Shown here one piece after another: positions 8,497-16,772 of a DNA stretch of 64,000 nucleotides. Source of the DNA: Alkalihalobacillus pseudalcaliphilus. GTDB taxonomy: Bacteria > Bacillota > Bacilli > Bacillales > Bacillaceae_D. Both the position numbers and the translations under genes were made by a program. Each line of letters starts with the position of its first letter. Position 1 is the first letter of the stretch. The notes beneath the pieces are model-generated. The model searched no databases and was not told where the DNA came from. It worked only from the letters and a program-made list of their open reading frames with translations. The stretch spans positions 744,001 to 808,000 of the forward strand of contig NZ_JAQQWS010000001.1 of assembly GCF_028610675.1 (NCBI RefSeq). Reading direction: 5' to 3'.

Positions 8497-9058
8497 TTTG
8501 TGCAGATACTCCAAGGTTTGGCGTCCGTATCTTCACATTAACCCTCTCTTTGTGCAGATACTCTAAGGTTTGGCGTCCGTATCTTCACATTAACCCGCTC
8601 TTTGTGCAGATACTCCGAGGTATGGCGTCCGTATCTTCACATTAACCCGCTCTTTGTGCAGATACTCTAAGGTTTGGCGTCCGTATCTTCACATTAACCT
8701 TCTCTTTGTGCAGATACTCTAAGGTTTGGTGTCCGTATCTTCACATTAACCCGCTCTTTGTGCAGATACTCTAAGGTTTGGCGTCCGTATCTTCACATTA
8801 ACCCTCTCTTTTGTGCAGATACTCTAAGGTTTGGCGTCCATATCTTCACATTAACCCGCTCTTTGTGCAGATACTCCAAGGTTTGGCGTCCGTATCTTCA
8901 CATTAACCCGCTCTTTGTGCAGATACTCTAAGGTTTGGCGTCCGTATCTTCACATTAACACGCTCTTTGTGTAGATACTCTAAGGTTTGGCGTCCGTATC
9001 TTCACATTAACCCGCTCTTTGTGCAGATACTCCGAGGTTTGGCTTCCGTATCTTCACA
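8497..9058 (+). repeat. 52-bp tandem array, 11 copies (family C)
   Basis: Eleven consecutive units start TGCAGATACT (TGTAGATACT in one) at 8501, 8553, 8605, 8657, 8709, 8761, 8814, 8866, 8918, 8970 and 9022. The period is 52 bases with a single one-base insertion. Each unit contains GTGCAGATAC facing GTATCTTCAC (nine of ten pairs) around CCAAGGTTTGG, so every unit can fold into its own hairpin. 52 is not a multiple of three and no long frame runs through. There are no variable spacers, so it is not CRISPR. Confidence 0.95.
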
Positions 9059-9094
9059 ATTCCTTATGAACCTTAAGGGGGTGATAGATGACTT

Positions 9095-9440
9095 TCATCT
9101 TTAGTGGTGGTGGAGCGGTTTTGGCTCCACCATGCGGGTTTTGTATAAAATTTTAATGGGTGATGCACTGAATCTCGTCAAGTTCACTTCCAGTATGACA
9201 GGTTACGACTAATCATTAAGCTCAAGAACTCATTGTGCCATCATGCCCTTTGAGTAACTGACATGATTAGACCTTTTCGTGTAGTTACTCACCTTCTTCC
9301 TTCGAGTAACTGTCACGTTCGGCCTTTTTCGTGTAGTTACTCCAAGGTTTGACGTCAGTATCTGAACAAACCTTTATGAATTGTTAAGATGGTGAAAGAT
9401 GACTTTCATTTTTATTGGTGGAGAAGTGAATTGAACTTCC
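9095..9440 (+). repeat. Fragments of families A and C
   Basis: 9098-9150 and 9398-9440 repeat the GACTTTCATCTTTA..TGGTGG portion of family A. Between them, 9240-9370 holds degenerate family C units (GTAGTTACTCCAAGGTTTG, GAGTAACTG). No gene is visible here. Confidence 0.7.
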
Positions 9441-9540
9441 GTGTATGCATTATACGCTCTATGTTCGAACTAAATTTAACAAAACTTACATGATGACATT
9501 TCGAAAATACTCATCACACCCTAGCGTGAAACCTGGATTT

Positions 9541-9786
9541 TGCCTTTTGATTGTTGGAACTTCATTCAATTTAATTTTGTTCTTTTTCATTTTAAAAGAA
9601 TAGTGTTGGATTGTTTTTTGTTCTTGAGAATATGCCAGTAACCCAGCGGACGAAAATATACGGAGACTCCCGCGGGACGTAGTGGCAGAGCTGAGATCCA
9701 CTGGCTGTGCCAGTTAGCTCAGCGCCACCCCGCGGGACGCGGAGCATAATTATCGGTAGCGGCGAGCAAAGCTCTAAGTTCGCACT
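9541..9786 (+). repeat. Dispersed repeat family B, copy 1
   Basis: A 245-base element shared with 28428-28674 (same strand) and, inverted, with 12988-13170. The core 9633-9786 folds as a nested hairpin: CCCGCGGG pairs with CCCGCGGG, AGTGGCAGAGCTGAG with CTCAGCGCCAC, and CACTGGC with GCCAGT around a TGT loop. The 71-residue minus frame at 9486-9701 runs across it and is probably not a gene. Confidence 0.88.
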
Positions 9787-9903
9787 AACCTTCTTATAAA
9801 ATATAAGCCACTAGTTAAGAGTGAAAGTGTACTTTGATCCTCATGGAGCTGTTTTTGTTTTGACATGGCATTATTAAGTTTATGCAATAGCCAGTTATTT
9901 AAG

Positions 9904-9940
9904 CAAAAAAAAGAAAGAATTCGCTTGAATCCTTTCTTTT
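9904..9940 (-). terminator. Terminator of the thioredoxin-like gene
   Basis: AAAGAAAGAATTC pairs with GAATCCTTTCTTT with one mismatch. An A-run on the left gives a U-run on the minus transcript. Confidence 0.75.
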
Positions 9941-9964
9941 CTCATATTGGTTTAACATTTTCGA

Positions 9965-10477
9965 TTAATGTATATAAGGTTCAATGGCATTCTTAAGCAT
10001 CTCTTTGTTGATTTCACCTGGGAAGATTTGTTGAATGATACCCTCTTGGTCTATGATATAAGTTCTAGGAAACCCTGTAATGTGATATTGCTCATACATT
10101 TCCCCATCAACATCAATAAATACCGGCAAGGTAAATCCTATTTCTTCTATAAAATTCGGTGCATCATCATCATTTCGCTCAAATCTATTCATATTAACCG
10201 TTAGTACAGTTACATCATCATATTCATCATCGATTTCCATTAAATCAGGCATTTCACGAATACATGGTTCGCACCAGGATGCCCATACATTTAATATAAT
10301 TACTTCTCCAAAAAAATCACTTAAGCTCCTTGTGTCATCTTTATACATCGGCAAAGTGAAATCAATAGCTTGATTCCCTTCATATGCTCCAACTTCCGTA
10401 CGTTCAGTTAAATAAAAAACAATTGCTCCTCCTATGAGGGCCAATAATAAGACGGATATTGTAATTCCCTTTTTCAT
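9965..10477 (-). CDS. Membrane-anchored thioredoxin-like thiol-disulfide oxidoreductase (ResA/TlpA type)
   Basis: The 170-residue protein has an uncleaved N-terminal anchor (residues 4-22) followed by a TlpA-like redoxin domain facing outside. The active site WASWCEPC lies near residues 67-74; the CEPC spacing is that of ResA, which reduces apocytochrome c. The cis-Pro region appears as GFPRTYIID near residue 136. No cytochrome c maturation gene is adjacent, so a ResA role cannot be taken from context; a general extracytoplasmic reductase fits equally well. It is a single-gene unit with its own terminator. Confidence 0.85.
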   Translation of the reverse strand: MKKGITISVLLLALIGGAIVFYLTERTEVGAYEGNQAIDFTLPMYKDDTRSLSDFFGEVIILNVWASWCEPCIREMPDLMEIDDEYDDVTVLTVNMNRFERNDDDAPNFIEEIGFTLPVFIDVDGEMYEQYHITGFPRTYIIDQEGIIQQIFPGEINKEMLKNAIEPYIH

Positions 10478-10636
10478 CGGTGCTGCCTCCCTTATCTCAT
10501 AACCTTCATTATAAAAATGTTTAGATTATCAGACAAGTAGGTAGACTTAGAAACTTGTTAAAGCTTTGTGAGGGAAAAGTGGCAAATGCACAATGCTCGT
10601 GTAAAACTTGAGCTTTTTTCCTTTGACGCTGAATAT

Positions 10637-10682
10637 CTAAAAAAAAGACTTTGAGTAAATTAATACTTAAAGTCTCTTTTAT
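10637..10682 (-). terminator. Terminator after floT
   Basis: AAGACTTTGAGT pairs with ACTTAAAGTCT around a short loop, with A7 on the left side (U-run on the minus transcript) and T4 on the right. Confidence 0.8.
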
Positions 10683-10710
10683 ATGACTACTTCACTTAAT
10701 ATTTCACCAT

Positions 10711-12243
10711 TTAAGAAGCATTCTCATTATTTGTATCTTTTTTTGATTTAATCTCTTCTGTTAATTGGTCAACAGAATTTTTCACATTCGCTTTACCTGA
10801 GAAATTCTCTATTAATTCTTTTACGTCAATACCTGATGATTCTTTTAAACTTGTTTGTAATGTCGCCATTAAATCAGTCGCATAGGAGGTAACTTTATTA
10901 GCACCGCTACCTTCTCCATTACCACCTGTATCAACGACAGTAATCTTATCGATATTGCTAAGTGGGCTAGCAATTTCTTTTGCATAAGTAGGAAGCATTT
11001 TTAAAATCATATCGAGCATCGCTGCTTGGCCGTACATTTCGAACGCTTCGGCAATCTTTTCTTTGGCTTCCGCTTCAGCAAGACCTTTCAAACGAATAAC
11101 TTCCGCTTCACTTTCCCCTTTAGCTCTTTCAGCTTCGGCAAAGGCAAGACCATCAACACGTACTTTTTCAGCCTCTGCTTTCGCCATCGCTTCGATACGA
11201 TATTTATCAGCATCTGCTTCTGTTACTTGTTTCCATTTTGCTGCTTCTGCTGCTTGTTCAACCGCATAACGATCAGCATCTGCTTTCTTCTTAACTTCAG
11301 AGTCATATTGCTTTTCTCTTCTTAAAATTTCTCGCTCTTCAAGCTCAATTTGCTTTTGGCGTTCAATGATTTGAATTTGCATTTGTTGCTCAGTAACTTC
11401 TTGTCTTGAGCGAGCTTCTTCTAAATGATAAGATTGGTCAGCACGAGCTTTGGCACGATCTTGCTCCGTACGGAACTCAGCTACTTTAAGTTGGTTAATC
11501 TTTTCAGCTTCAGCAATTTCAGTTGCACGTTCAAGTTCAGAGCGTTGAGCTTCTTTACTTGCTTCTGCTTGCTTAATTCTTGTTTCTTTTTCTGCTTCAG
11601 CTGTAGCAATATCAGCATCTCGTTTTACTTGAGCAATTCTTGGTTTACCAAGAGACTCTAAGTAACCATTACTATCACGTAAATCCTTGATTGTAAATGA
11701 TACAATGACAAGACCCATTTTTGCTAAATCCATAGAAGCTACTTTTTGTACCTCTTGCGAAAAACGTTCACGATTACGGTATATTTCCTCTACTGTCATA
11801 GTTCCTAAAATTGAACGTAAGTGACCTTCTAATACTTCCTTCGCTTCTTGTTCACGCTCACTCTTTGGCTTACCTAAAAATTGTTCAGCCGCTGTAGCAA
11901 TTTCTCCAATTGAACTACCAATCTTAATAATTGCTGTACCATCTGCAATGACTGGAACCCCTAATTCTGTATACACTTCAGGTGTCTGTACATCTAGTTT
12001 ACTAGATAATAATGACAATGGCTCAGCTTGTTGGAAGACTGGTAATACAAAGGTACCGCCACCTCTAACAATTTTAATTTTATTTCCAACAGCATCGGTA
12101 TTTACGTTTTTTGATCCTAAGAAGCTCCCTGTCACAATCAATGCTTCATCCGGCCCTGCTGTACGATATTTCGTAATAAAAACTGACACTAATGCAATAA
12201 CAATGGCAACCGCAATACCTATAACAATAATAATAGGATCCAT
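10711..12243 (-). CDS. floT: Flotillin-like protein FloT
   Basis: Scaffold protein of functional membrane microdomains. The 510-residue protein starts with a membrane-inserted hydrophobic segment (residues 2-24), then an SPFH/PHB domain (about 30-190, with GGTFVLPVFQQAEPLSLLS), then a long heptad-rich region dense in EAEK/KAEA repeats (about 200-420) and a flexible C-terminus. It is transcribed with the NfeD-like partner 22 bases upstream, the same pair as B. subtilis yuaF-floT. No yuaI homologue follows; a terminator comes next. The SigW-like promoter upstream predicts induction by envelope stress. Confidence 0.95.
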   Translation of the reverse strand: MDPIIIVIGIAVAIVIALVSVFITKYRTAGPDEALIVTGSFLGSKNVNTDAVGNKIKIVRGGGTFVLPVFQQAEPLSLLSSKLDVQTPEVYTELGVPVIADGTAIIKIGSSIGEIATAAEQFLGKPKSEREQEAKEVLEGHLRSILGTMTVEEIYRNRERFSQEVQKVASMDLAKMGLVIVSFTIKDLRDSNGYLESLGKPRIAQVKRDADIATAEAEKETRIKQAEASKEAQRSELERATEIAEAEKINQLKVAEFRTEQDRAKARADQSYHLEEARSRQEVTEQQMQIQIIERQKQIELEEREILRREKQYDSEVKKKADADRYAVEQAAEAAKWKQVTEADADKYRIEAMAKAEAEKVRVDGLAFAEAERAKGESEAEVIRLKGLAEAEAKEKIAEAFEMYGQAAMLDMILKMLPTYAKEIASPLSNIDKITVVDTGGNGEGSGANKVTSYATDLMATLQTSLKESSGIDVKELIENFSGKANVKNSVDQLTEEIKSKKDTNNENAS

Positions 12244-12265
12244 CCGTTCACGCTCCTCTTTAAAT

Positions 12266-12790
12266 TTATGAATCTAGTAAATCTTTTTCTTGTATTGCGA
12301 CATATAAGACACCATCTTTAATATCGATGACGATGACCTCTTCCCCTGATGCAATACTTGTTTCTTCAAAGCTTTTAGCCGTTCTAGATATATGACCACT
12401 ATGATCGGTAATCATAATCTCGCCAAAGCCATCCTCAGGTATAGAAATAATAACCTTAGCCATTCTTCCTCTTAAATCCTCTTCAGTATAACCTAATGTT
12501 GCTTCAGCATTCGATAGTGGAATGAGTACAAAGACGTTTAATAATGTGACAAGCAGAAGGCTAATACCCATTGAGATTAGAATAATGACGAATGAACTTA
12601 TCGGTAAAAATTCTAACAAATAGCCTGAGGCACAAAAGAATGTTAGAAAGGAGAGGATAAGAACTGGGTTAAGTATGCCATCAAGAAAACCAAAAACTGG
12701 CTCTAATAAATCGCTTAGTAATATATAAACGACTGTAATCGCAGCCCCAACCATCAATCCAATAAAGTACATCTGCTGGAGATCTTCCAT
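12266..12790 (-). CDS. yuaF: NfeD-like membrane protein YuaF
   Basis: Partner of flotillin. It has 174 residues with three or four membrane helices (about residues 8-28, 38-62, 64-92) and a C-terminal OB-fold domain (about 100-170, with GRMAKVIISIPEDGFGEI and ASGEEVIVIDIKDGVLYVA), the classic short NfeD layout lacking the ClpP-like protease part. It precedes floT as in B. subtilis. A GGAGGG site lies upstream of the ATG. Confidence 0.93.
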   Translation of the reverse strand: MEDLQQMYFIGLMVGAAITVVYILLSDLLEPVFGFLDGILNPVLILSFLTFFCASGYLLEFLPISSFVIILISMGISLLLVTLLNVFVLIPLSNAEATLGYTEEDLRGRMAKVIISIPEDGFGEIMITDHSGHISRTAKSFEETSIASGEEVIVIDIKDGVLYVAIQEKDLLDS

Positions 12791-12906
12791 TTAATCTCCC
12801 TCCCTTCAATTAAATAAACCACGACCCCTATTTAGTTCCCCGCAAGGAATTACTGACTATGTAACCAGAACCTCCTTCTTCTGTAAAATGATGTTCTATA
12901 CAACTT

Positions 12907-12933
12907 TACGTATCTAGTTTAAAAAATGTTTCA
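12907..12933 (-). promoter_or_regulatory. SigW-type ECF promoter for yuaF-floT
   Basis: On the minus strand TGAAAC (12933-12928) and CGTA (12910-12907) are separated by 17 bases with a T-rich stretch after the -35, close to the SigW consensus TGAAAC-N16-CGTA. The B. subtilis yuaF operon belongs to the SigW regulon, so the match is expected; the spacer is one base longer than ideal. The leader would be about 110 bases. Confidence 0.7.
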
Positions 12934-12987
12934 CATAAATACAATGTTTTCTAATAATTATTTTTATAGGAAAGTTGATGCTGGTAC

Positions 12988-13170
12988 TCATGTGCAGAGC
13001 TTTGCTCGTCGCTACCGAAAATCATGCTCCGCGTCCTGTGGGGTGGCGCTGAGCTAACTGGCTACGCCAGTGGATCTCAGCCTGCCACTACGTCCCACGG
13101 GAGTCTCCGCATGTTTTCGTCCGCTGGGTTAATGCTAATTCTCAAATTCTAAAAACAAAATCAAATTGAA
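12988..13170 (-). repeat. Dispersed repeat family B, copy 2 (inverted)
   Basis: Reverse complement of copies at 9541-9786 and 28428-28674. The inner stem CACTGGC/GCCAGT and the GTGGC/GCCAC stem are intact; the outer arms read CCCGTGGG and CCCACAGG and pair with one mismatch. Confidence 0.85.
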
Positions 13171-13199
13171 AAAGATCAAAAGCAAATTTTATCAAGAGC

Positions 13200-13290
13200 T
13201 GAGTTGGAAAGGACTTATCACCACTTTCATTCTTGTTGGTGGTGGAGCTGGTTTTAGTTTCGCCATGTGGGCTTTATCTGAAAGATAGTG
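13200..13290 (+). repeat. Fragment of repeat family A
   Basis: CACTTTCATTCTTGTTGGTGGTGGAG and GTTTCGCCATGTGGGCTTTAT-like sequence matches the right part of family A. A nine-base inverted repeat, TTGTTAAAC/GTTTAACAA, follows near 13378-13410, just beyond the 3' end of the small minus-strand gene. Confidence 0.6.
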
Positions 13291-13424
13291 CTCCGCGTCT
13301 TGTGGGATGGAAATGGTGATATTATTGATAAAAATTGAACTCCCTCATTTGTAGAAGTTCCATTTTATAATATTTGCTTGTTAAACTAACATACTGTTTG
13401 TTTAACAACATTTTAACCCAACAA

Positions 13425-13655
13425 TTATCCAAATTGGTTCTGAAACCACCAAGTAATAAGAGTCATACTCACTATTCCCCAAACTGTGGTACCCACTATC
13501 CACCAAACTATGGATTTAACTTTTGTTGAACTTTCCCCGTCTTCTTCATTCGCTATTATAAAGGCGAGCTTACTTTCCATACCTTTTTTCATAGAAACGA
13601 GAACAATAAATCCAAAAATTATGAAAACAAGCGTTATCCAGAGTAATAAGTCGAT
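13425..13655 (-). CDS. Small two-helix membrane protein with an apparent ATC start
   Basis: A 76-codon frame on the minus strand ends at TAA 13425-13427. It predicts a first membrane helix (LLLWITLVFIIFGFIVLVS), a charged loop (KKGMESKLAFIIANEEDG), and a second helix (VKSIVWWIVGTTVWGIVSM) ending WWFQNQFG. A strong GGAGG site lies nine bases before codon ATC at 13655; an in-frame TAG is two codons further up, and no ATG, GTG or TTG occurs before the first helix ends. Either initiation uses ATC or the start codon has mutated. The composition, two clean helices and ribosome site argue for a real or recently real gene. Family unknown. Confidence 0.5.
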   Translation of the reverse strand: MDLLLWITLVFIIFGFIVLVSMKKGMESKLAFIIANEEDGESSTKVKSIVWWIVGTTVWGIVSMTLITWWFQNQFG

Positions 13656-13967
13656 TTTTTTCTACCTCCTTTTTTGTGGATTACTTTCCTTTCTATCTTC
13701 TTTATACAATGATCCTTCCAGTTGGTTGAACAAGCCGTAATGTCTATATCGTGAATCTAGATAACCTAAGTGTATCATACGTTTCCATGTTTTGTAATAA
13801 ATTCCCTTTAATCATCCATTCATTCAGTTACTTTGTTGAACTCCAAGTGGATCATGAAATTATATATGTTTATCATTGACAATTTGAATATTGGATTTTT
13901 TTATCATTACCTATTGCCTTTATTTGGATTTTGTATTACAATCATTTTCAACTTCATATCATTGCGT

Positions 13968-14232
13968 TGATAAAGAGGAGTAGACATGCTGAGTAGTTTT
14001 AGAGAACTGATGGTTGGTGGGAATCAGTCTACTTTCATGTTGAATGGACTTTGGAGCTTTCAAGCTGAACATTAAAGTAGGCTTAGACGAAACGCCTTAT
14101 CGTTACAAAAGGCAGCGTATCGAAATGATGTTTTATTTCCGTACGTCGATAAGTGCGTTTTTTGAAAAAAAAAACGAATCAAGGTGGCACCACGGGTTTC
14201 TCGTCCTTATTTTAGGATGGGAGCCCTTTTTG
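13968..14232 (+). ncRNA. T-box leader (tryptophan) of trpS
   Basis: Stem I begins with AGGAGTAGACA; AGAGA and GGTTGGTGGGAA motifs follow. The specifier loop reads GAA-TGG-ACTTTGGAG (TGG at 14045-14047), a Trp codon, and parallels GAA-CCT-GTCCTTGAG in the proB leader. The T-box AAGGTGGCACCACGG is at 14181-14195, followed by a terminator stem (GGGTTTCTCGTCC against GGATGGGAGCCC) and a T-run at 14227. Uncharged tRNA-Trp should favour readthrough into trpS. The 300 bases upstream (13656-13967) hold only the promoter region. Confidence 0.93.
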
Positions 14233-14257
14233 TATGCAAAAATTAGGAGGTATATGT

Positions 14258-15256
14258 ATGAAAAAAGTAATAACTGGCATAAAACCAACCGGCACAATCC
14301 ATGTTGGAAATTATGCGGGGGCTATAAAGCCTGCCCTTCAATTTTTAGAAAGTGACGAATATACACCATTGTATTTCATCGCCAACATGCATGCTTTAAA
14401 TACAGTGACTGATGCTGAACTTTTAAGAAAACAAACGCTAGAAATTGCGGCAACTTGGTTAGCGCTTGGGCTAAATCCTACTCAGTCTCTCTTTTATTGT
14501 CAATCCGACATTCCTGAGCTTTTTGAACTAAATTGGATTTTAGCTAATTTAACACCAAAAGGATTAATGAATAGAGCTCATGCATATAAAGCACTCGTTG
14601 ACAAAAACACCACAATGGGTCTGCATCGTGATGACGGTGTGAACATGGGCCTATTTAATTACCCCATTCTTATGTCCGCAGATATACTGCTTTTTGATGC
14701 GGATTTAGTTCCTGTTGGTAAAGACCAAATTCAACATATTGAAATTGCCCGGGACTTGGCCCAGACCTTTAATCAGAAGTATGGTGAAACCTTTGCGTCG
14801 CCAGAAGGATATATCGAAAAAGATGTAGCAATTCTACCGGGACTTGATGGACGCAAAATGAGCAAAAGCTATAATAATGTCATTCCACTATTTTCAGAAG
14901 CAGCTCAATTAAATAAGTTAATTAAACAAGTAAAGACAGATTCTTCTTTACCCCATGAAGCTAAGGACCCAAATACCTCACCATTATTTACTTTGTATCA
15001 AGCTTTTGCAAAAGATGATGAAGTTCTTAATATGCGTGAACATTTTAGAAATGGGATTGGATGGGGTGCTGTCAAAGATGCTGTATTTGAAGTAATGAAT
15101 CGTGAATTAACTATCCCAAGGGAACAATTTCAAAATCTCGTGTCAAAACCAAAAGAAATAGAAGATATTCTACAAGACGGTGCTACAAAAGCACGTATGA
15201 TCGCAAAGGAAAAATTGATTCAAATTAAAGAAAGAGTAGGGCTCCTTCATATTTAA
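14258..15256 (+). CDS. trpS: Tryptophanyl-tRNA synthetase
   Basis: Charges tRNA-Trp. The 332-residue class Ic synthetase shows the HIGH-like motif (PTGTIHVGNYAGA, near residue 9) and KMSKS (GRKMSKSYNN, near residue 193). AGGAGG lies upstream of two overlapping ATGs at 14254 and 14258; only 14258 is in frame. The TGG-specifier T-box leader directly upstream confirms amino acid specificity. It is monocistronic, ending at a terminator shared with the convergent neighbour. Confidence 0.97.
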   Translation: MKKVITGIKPTGTIHVGNYAGAIKPALQFLESDEYTPLYFIANMHALNTVTDAELLRKQTLEIAATWLALGLNPTQSLFYCQSDIPELFELNWILANLTPKGLMNRAHAYKALVDKNTTMGLHRDDGVNMGLFNYPILMSADILLFDADLVPVGKDQIQHIEIARDLAQTFNQKYGETFASPEGYIEKDVAILPGLDGRKMSKSYNNVIPLFSEAAQLNKLIKQVKTDSSLPHEAKDPNTSPLFTLYQAFAKDDEVLNMREHFRNGIGWGAVKDAVFEVMNRELTIPREQFQNLVSKPKEIEDILQDGATKARMIAKEKLIQIKERVGLLHI

Positions 15257-15280
15257 ATATGGTCTGAAACCTATTGAACA

Positions 15281-15316
15281 TATGAAAAGAGCTACCCAAA
15301 CAGGTAACTCTTTTTC
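15281..15316 (+). terminator. Bidirectional terminator between trpS and the convergent gene
   Basis: AAAAGAGCTACC pairs with GGTAACTCTTTTT around CAAACA. A- and T-runs on both sides suit both directions. Confidence 0.85.
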
Positions 15317-15318
15317 TA

Positions 15319-15957
15319 CTATATTCTATTGAGTGCTTCCTCAATATCGGTATCACCATTTAGAATTTCAAATGTTTGTTGAAATGTATTTTCTTTGTCT
15401 AATGTAGCTACGAGTACTTTAGCAACATCAGCTCTCGTTATGGTCGTATCACGATTTTGTATGACTTGTTCTAGTTTAATTTTCCCAAGTGACTCTTCAT
15501 TCGTTAGTGAGCCTGGTCTTACGATCGTGTAATTTAATTCTGAGCGTTTCAGATGATCATCAGCAAGTTTTTTTGCGACTAAATAATGCTTTATTTTATC
15601 TGATTGTTCGGGTTCAACTGTACCCATGGAGCTAAGCATGACAAAGCGATTCACTTTGTGCTCTATGGCTTGGTCAATCACTTTTATCGCTCCCCATAAA
15701 TCAATAAGAATCGTTTTATCTGCACCTGTATGCCCTCCTGAACCGGCAGCAAAGATGACGGCATCGATATGCTTGAAAGCGTGTGAAATATCTTTCTCTA
15801 AATCAGCAAGGACAACTTCGTCAGCACCTAGTTCTTTTAACGACTGAGCTTGTTCATTATTTCGAATCATCGCAAAGGTTTTGTGATCTGTATCTTTTAG
15901 TTCTTTAATTGCCTCCTTGGCAACTTGTCCATTTGCTCCAACGACTAATACATTCAC
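15319..15957 (-). CDS. NAD(P)-binding protein of the atypical SDR (NmrA/YhfK-like) group
   Basis: The protein has 212 residues with a Rossmann start NVLVVGANGQVAKEAIKEL (GxxGxxG near residue 7), a VIFAAGSGGHTG loop near residue 70, VMLSSMGTV near residue 108, and TIVRPGSLTNEE near residue 143. This is the pattern of YhfK-type NAD(P)H-binding reductases or epimerases without a fixed substrate. A TTG at 15966 is possible, but AAGGAG lies nine bases ahead of a GTG at 15957 and directly abuts the TTG, so GTG is preferred. It stands alone, convergent to trpS. Confidence 0.85.
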   Translation of the reverse strand: MNVLVVGANGQVAKEAIKELKDTDHKTFAMIRNNEQAQSLKELGADEVVLADLEKDISHAFKHIDAVIFAAGSGGHTGADKTILIDLWGAIKVIDQAIEHKVNRFVMLSSMGTVEPEQSDKIKHYLVAKKLADDHLKRSELNYTIVRPGSLTNEESLGKIKLEQVIQNRDTTITRADVAKVLVATLDKENTFQQTFEILNGDTDIEEALNRI

Positions 15958-16039
15958 GTCTATCAACTCCTTACTTAGTCTTTTCCCAAACGTGTAATGT
16001 TTAAAACGTCAACTAGGCAAACTTTTTTGCCATAGTAAT

Positions 16040-16203
16040 AGGTTTTATATAGAAGTTGGTGCTGATGCTCATTTGCGGAGTTTTACTCACCGCTACTGAA
16101 TGAAAGTCGTATTGTACTTGGTGACTGCTTATTGTTGCTTTGTATCAACAGCCAATCAAATGAAAGCACCTTCGTAGTTTTTCCAACTACTAAAGGTGCT
16201 TCA
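16040..16203 (-). terminator. Terminator after mtnD, next to a repeat fragment
   Basis: At 16164-16203 AGCACCTTCGTAGTT pairs with AACTACTAAAGGTGCTT, a strong stem in the right place to end the mtnWXBD transcript. 16050-16100 is a degenerate family B remnant (GGTGCTGATGCTCATTTGCGGAG). Confidence 0.75.
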
Positions 16204-16241
16204 TCGTTATTGTGTAGGATTTTTCACTTTTGATACTGTTA

Positions 16242-16772
16242 TTAAAGAGTTTGTTCTTCTTTTTCGTAAACGGGAACCCAACCTTCTTTTGTTTTGAAAA
16301 TTCGTACAGCTACAACTTTTCTGTCGTCCATTAGTGTGAAATAATGACGATAGTTTTCTGGGACGGAGATTAAATCACCTGGCTCAAGTTCTACATCAAA
16401 CCATCTTTCGTCCGTTCCTTCAATGGCAAAAATTCCATGTCCACTTACAATAAAACGTACCTCATCATCTGTGTGATGATGCTCTTGGACAAAGTTCTTT
16501 AATAGCTCATCTAAGTTAGGTGTAGAATCTGATAATGAAATGACATCAGCTGTTAAATAGCCACGACGAGCTGAAATGTCAGCAATTTCTGACTTATACA
16601 CTTGTAATATCTCTTGTTTTTCCTCATCTGTTAAAGCGAACTTTTCAACTAAATGAGCAGGTAAATTCTCTGTACCCCAATTTTCATAAATGACCCCTTG
16701 TTCTTCTAAATACTTAACTAGTTCTTCCCCTACTACTCTTTCGTTATTGTCATGAAAACGTAATTGTGCCAT
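16242..16772 (-). CDS. mtnD: Acireductone dioxygenase
   Basis: Last enzymatic oxidation of the methionine salvage cycle: converts acireductone to 2-keto-4-methylthiobutyrate and formate (Fe form). The 176-residue cupin has metal ligands in HHHTDDEVRF near residue 96 and a C-terminal His in ENYRHYFTL near residue 140. The start overlaps mtnB by 23 bases, indicating translational coupling. It is the last gene of the mtnWXBD operon. Confidence 0.95.
   Translation of the reverse strand: MAQLRFHDNNERVVGEELVKYLEEQGVIYENWGTENLPAHLVEKFALTDEEKQEILQVYKSEIADISARRGYLTADVISLSDSTPNLDELLKNFVQEHHHTDDEVRFIVSGHGIFAIEGTDERWFDVELEPGDLISVPENYRHYFTLMDDRKVVAVRIFKTKEGWVPVYEKEEQTL

Noticed and set aside
8497..9058. 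CRISPR array
   Set aside because: Units of 52 bp are joined directly, with no variable spacers, and no cas genes are in the window.
9486..9701. 71-residue minus-strand protein
   Set aside because: It crosses repeat family B and has no recognisable features.
11026..11661. Plus-strand Phe/Ser-rich frames opposite floT
   Set aside because: They are shadows of the KAEAE-rich coiled-coil of flotillin.
13486..13740. 84-residue plus-strand protein
   Set aside because: It is the antisense of the small membrane protein at 13425-13655, which has the better ribosome site and composition.
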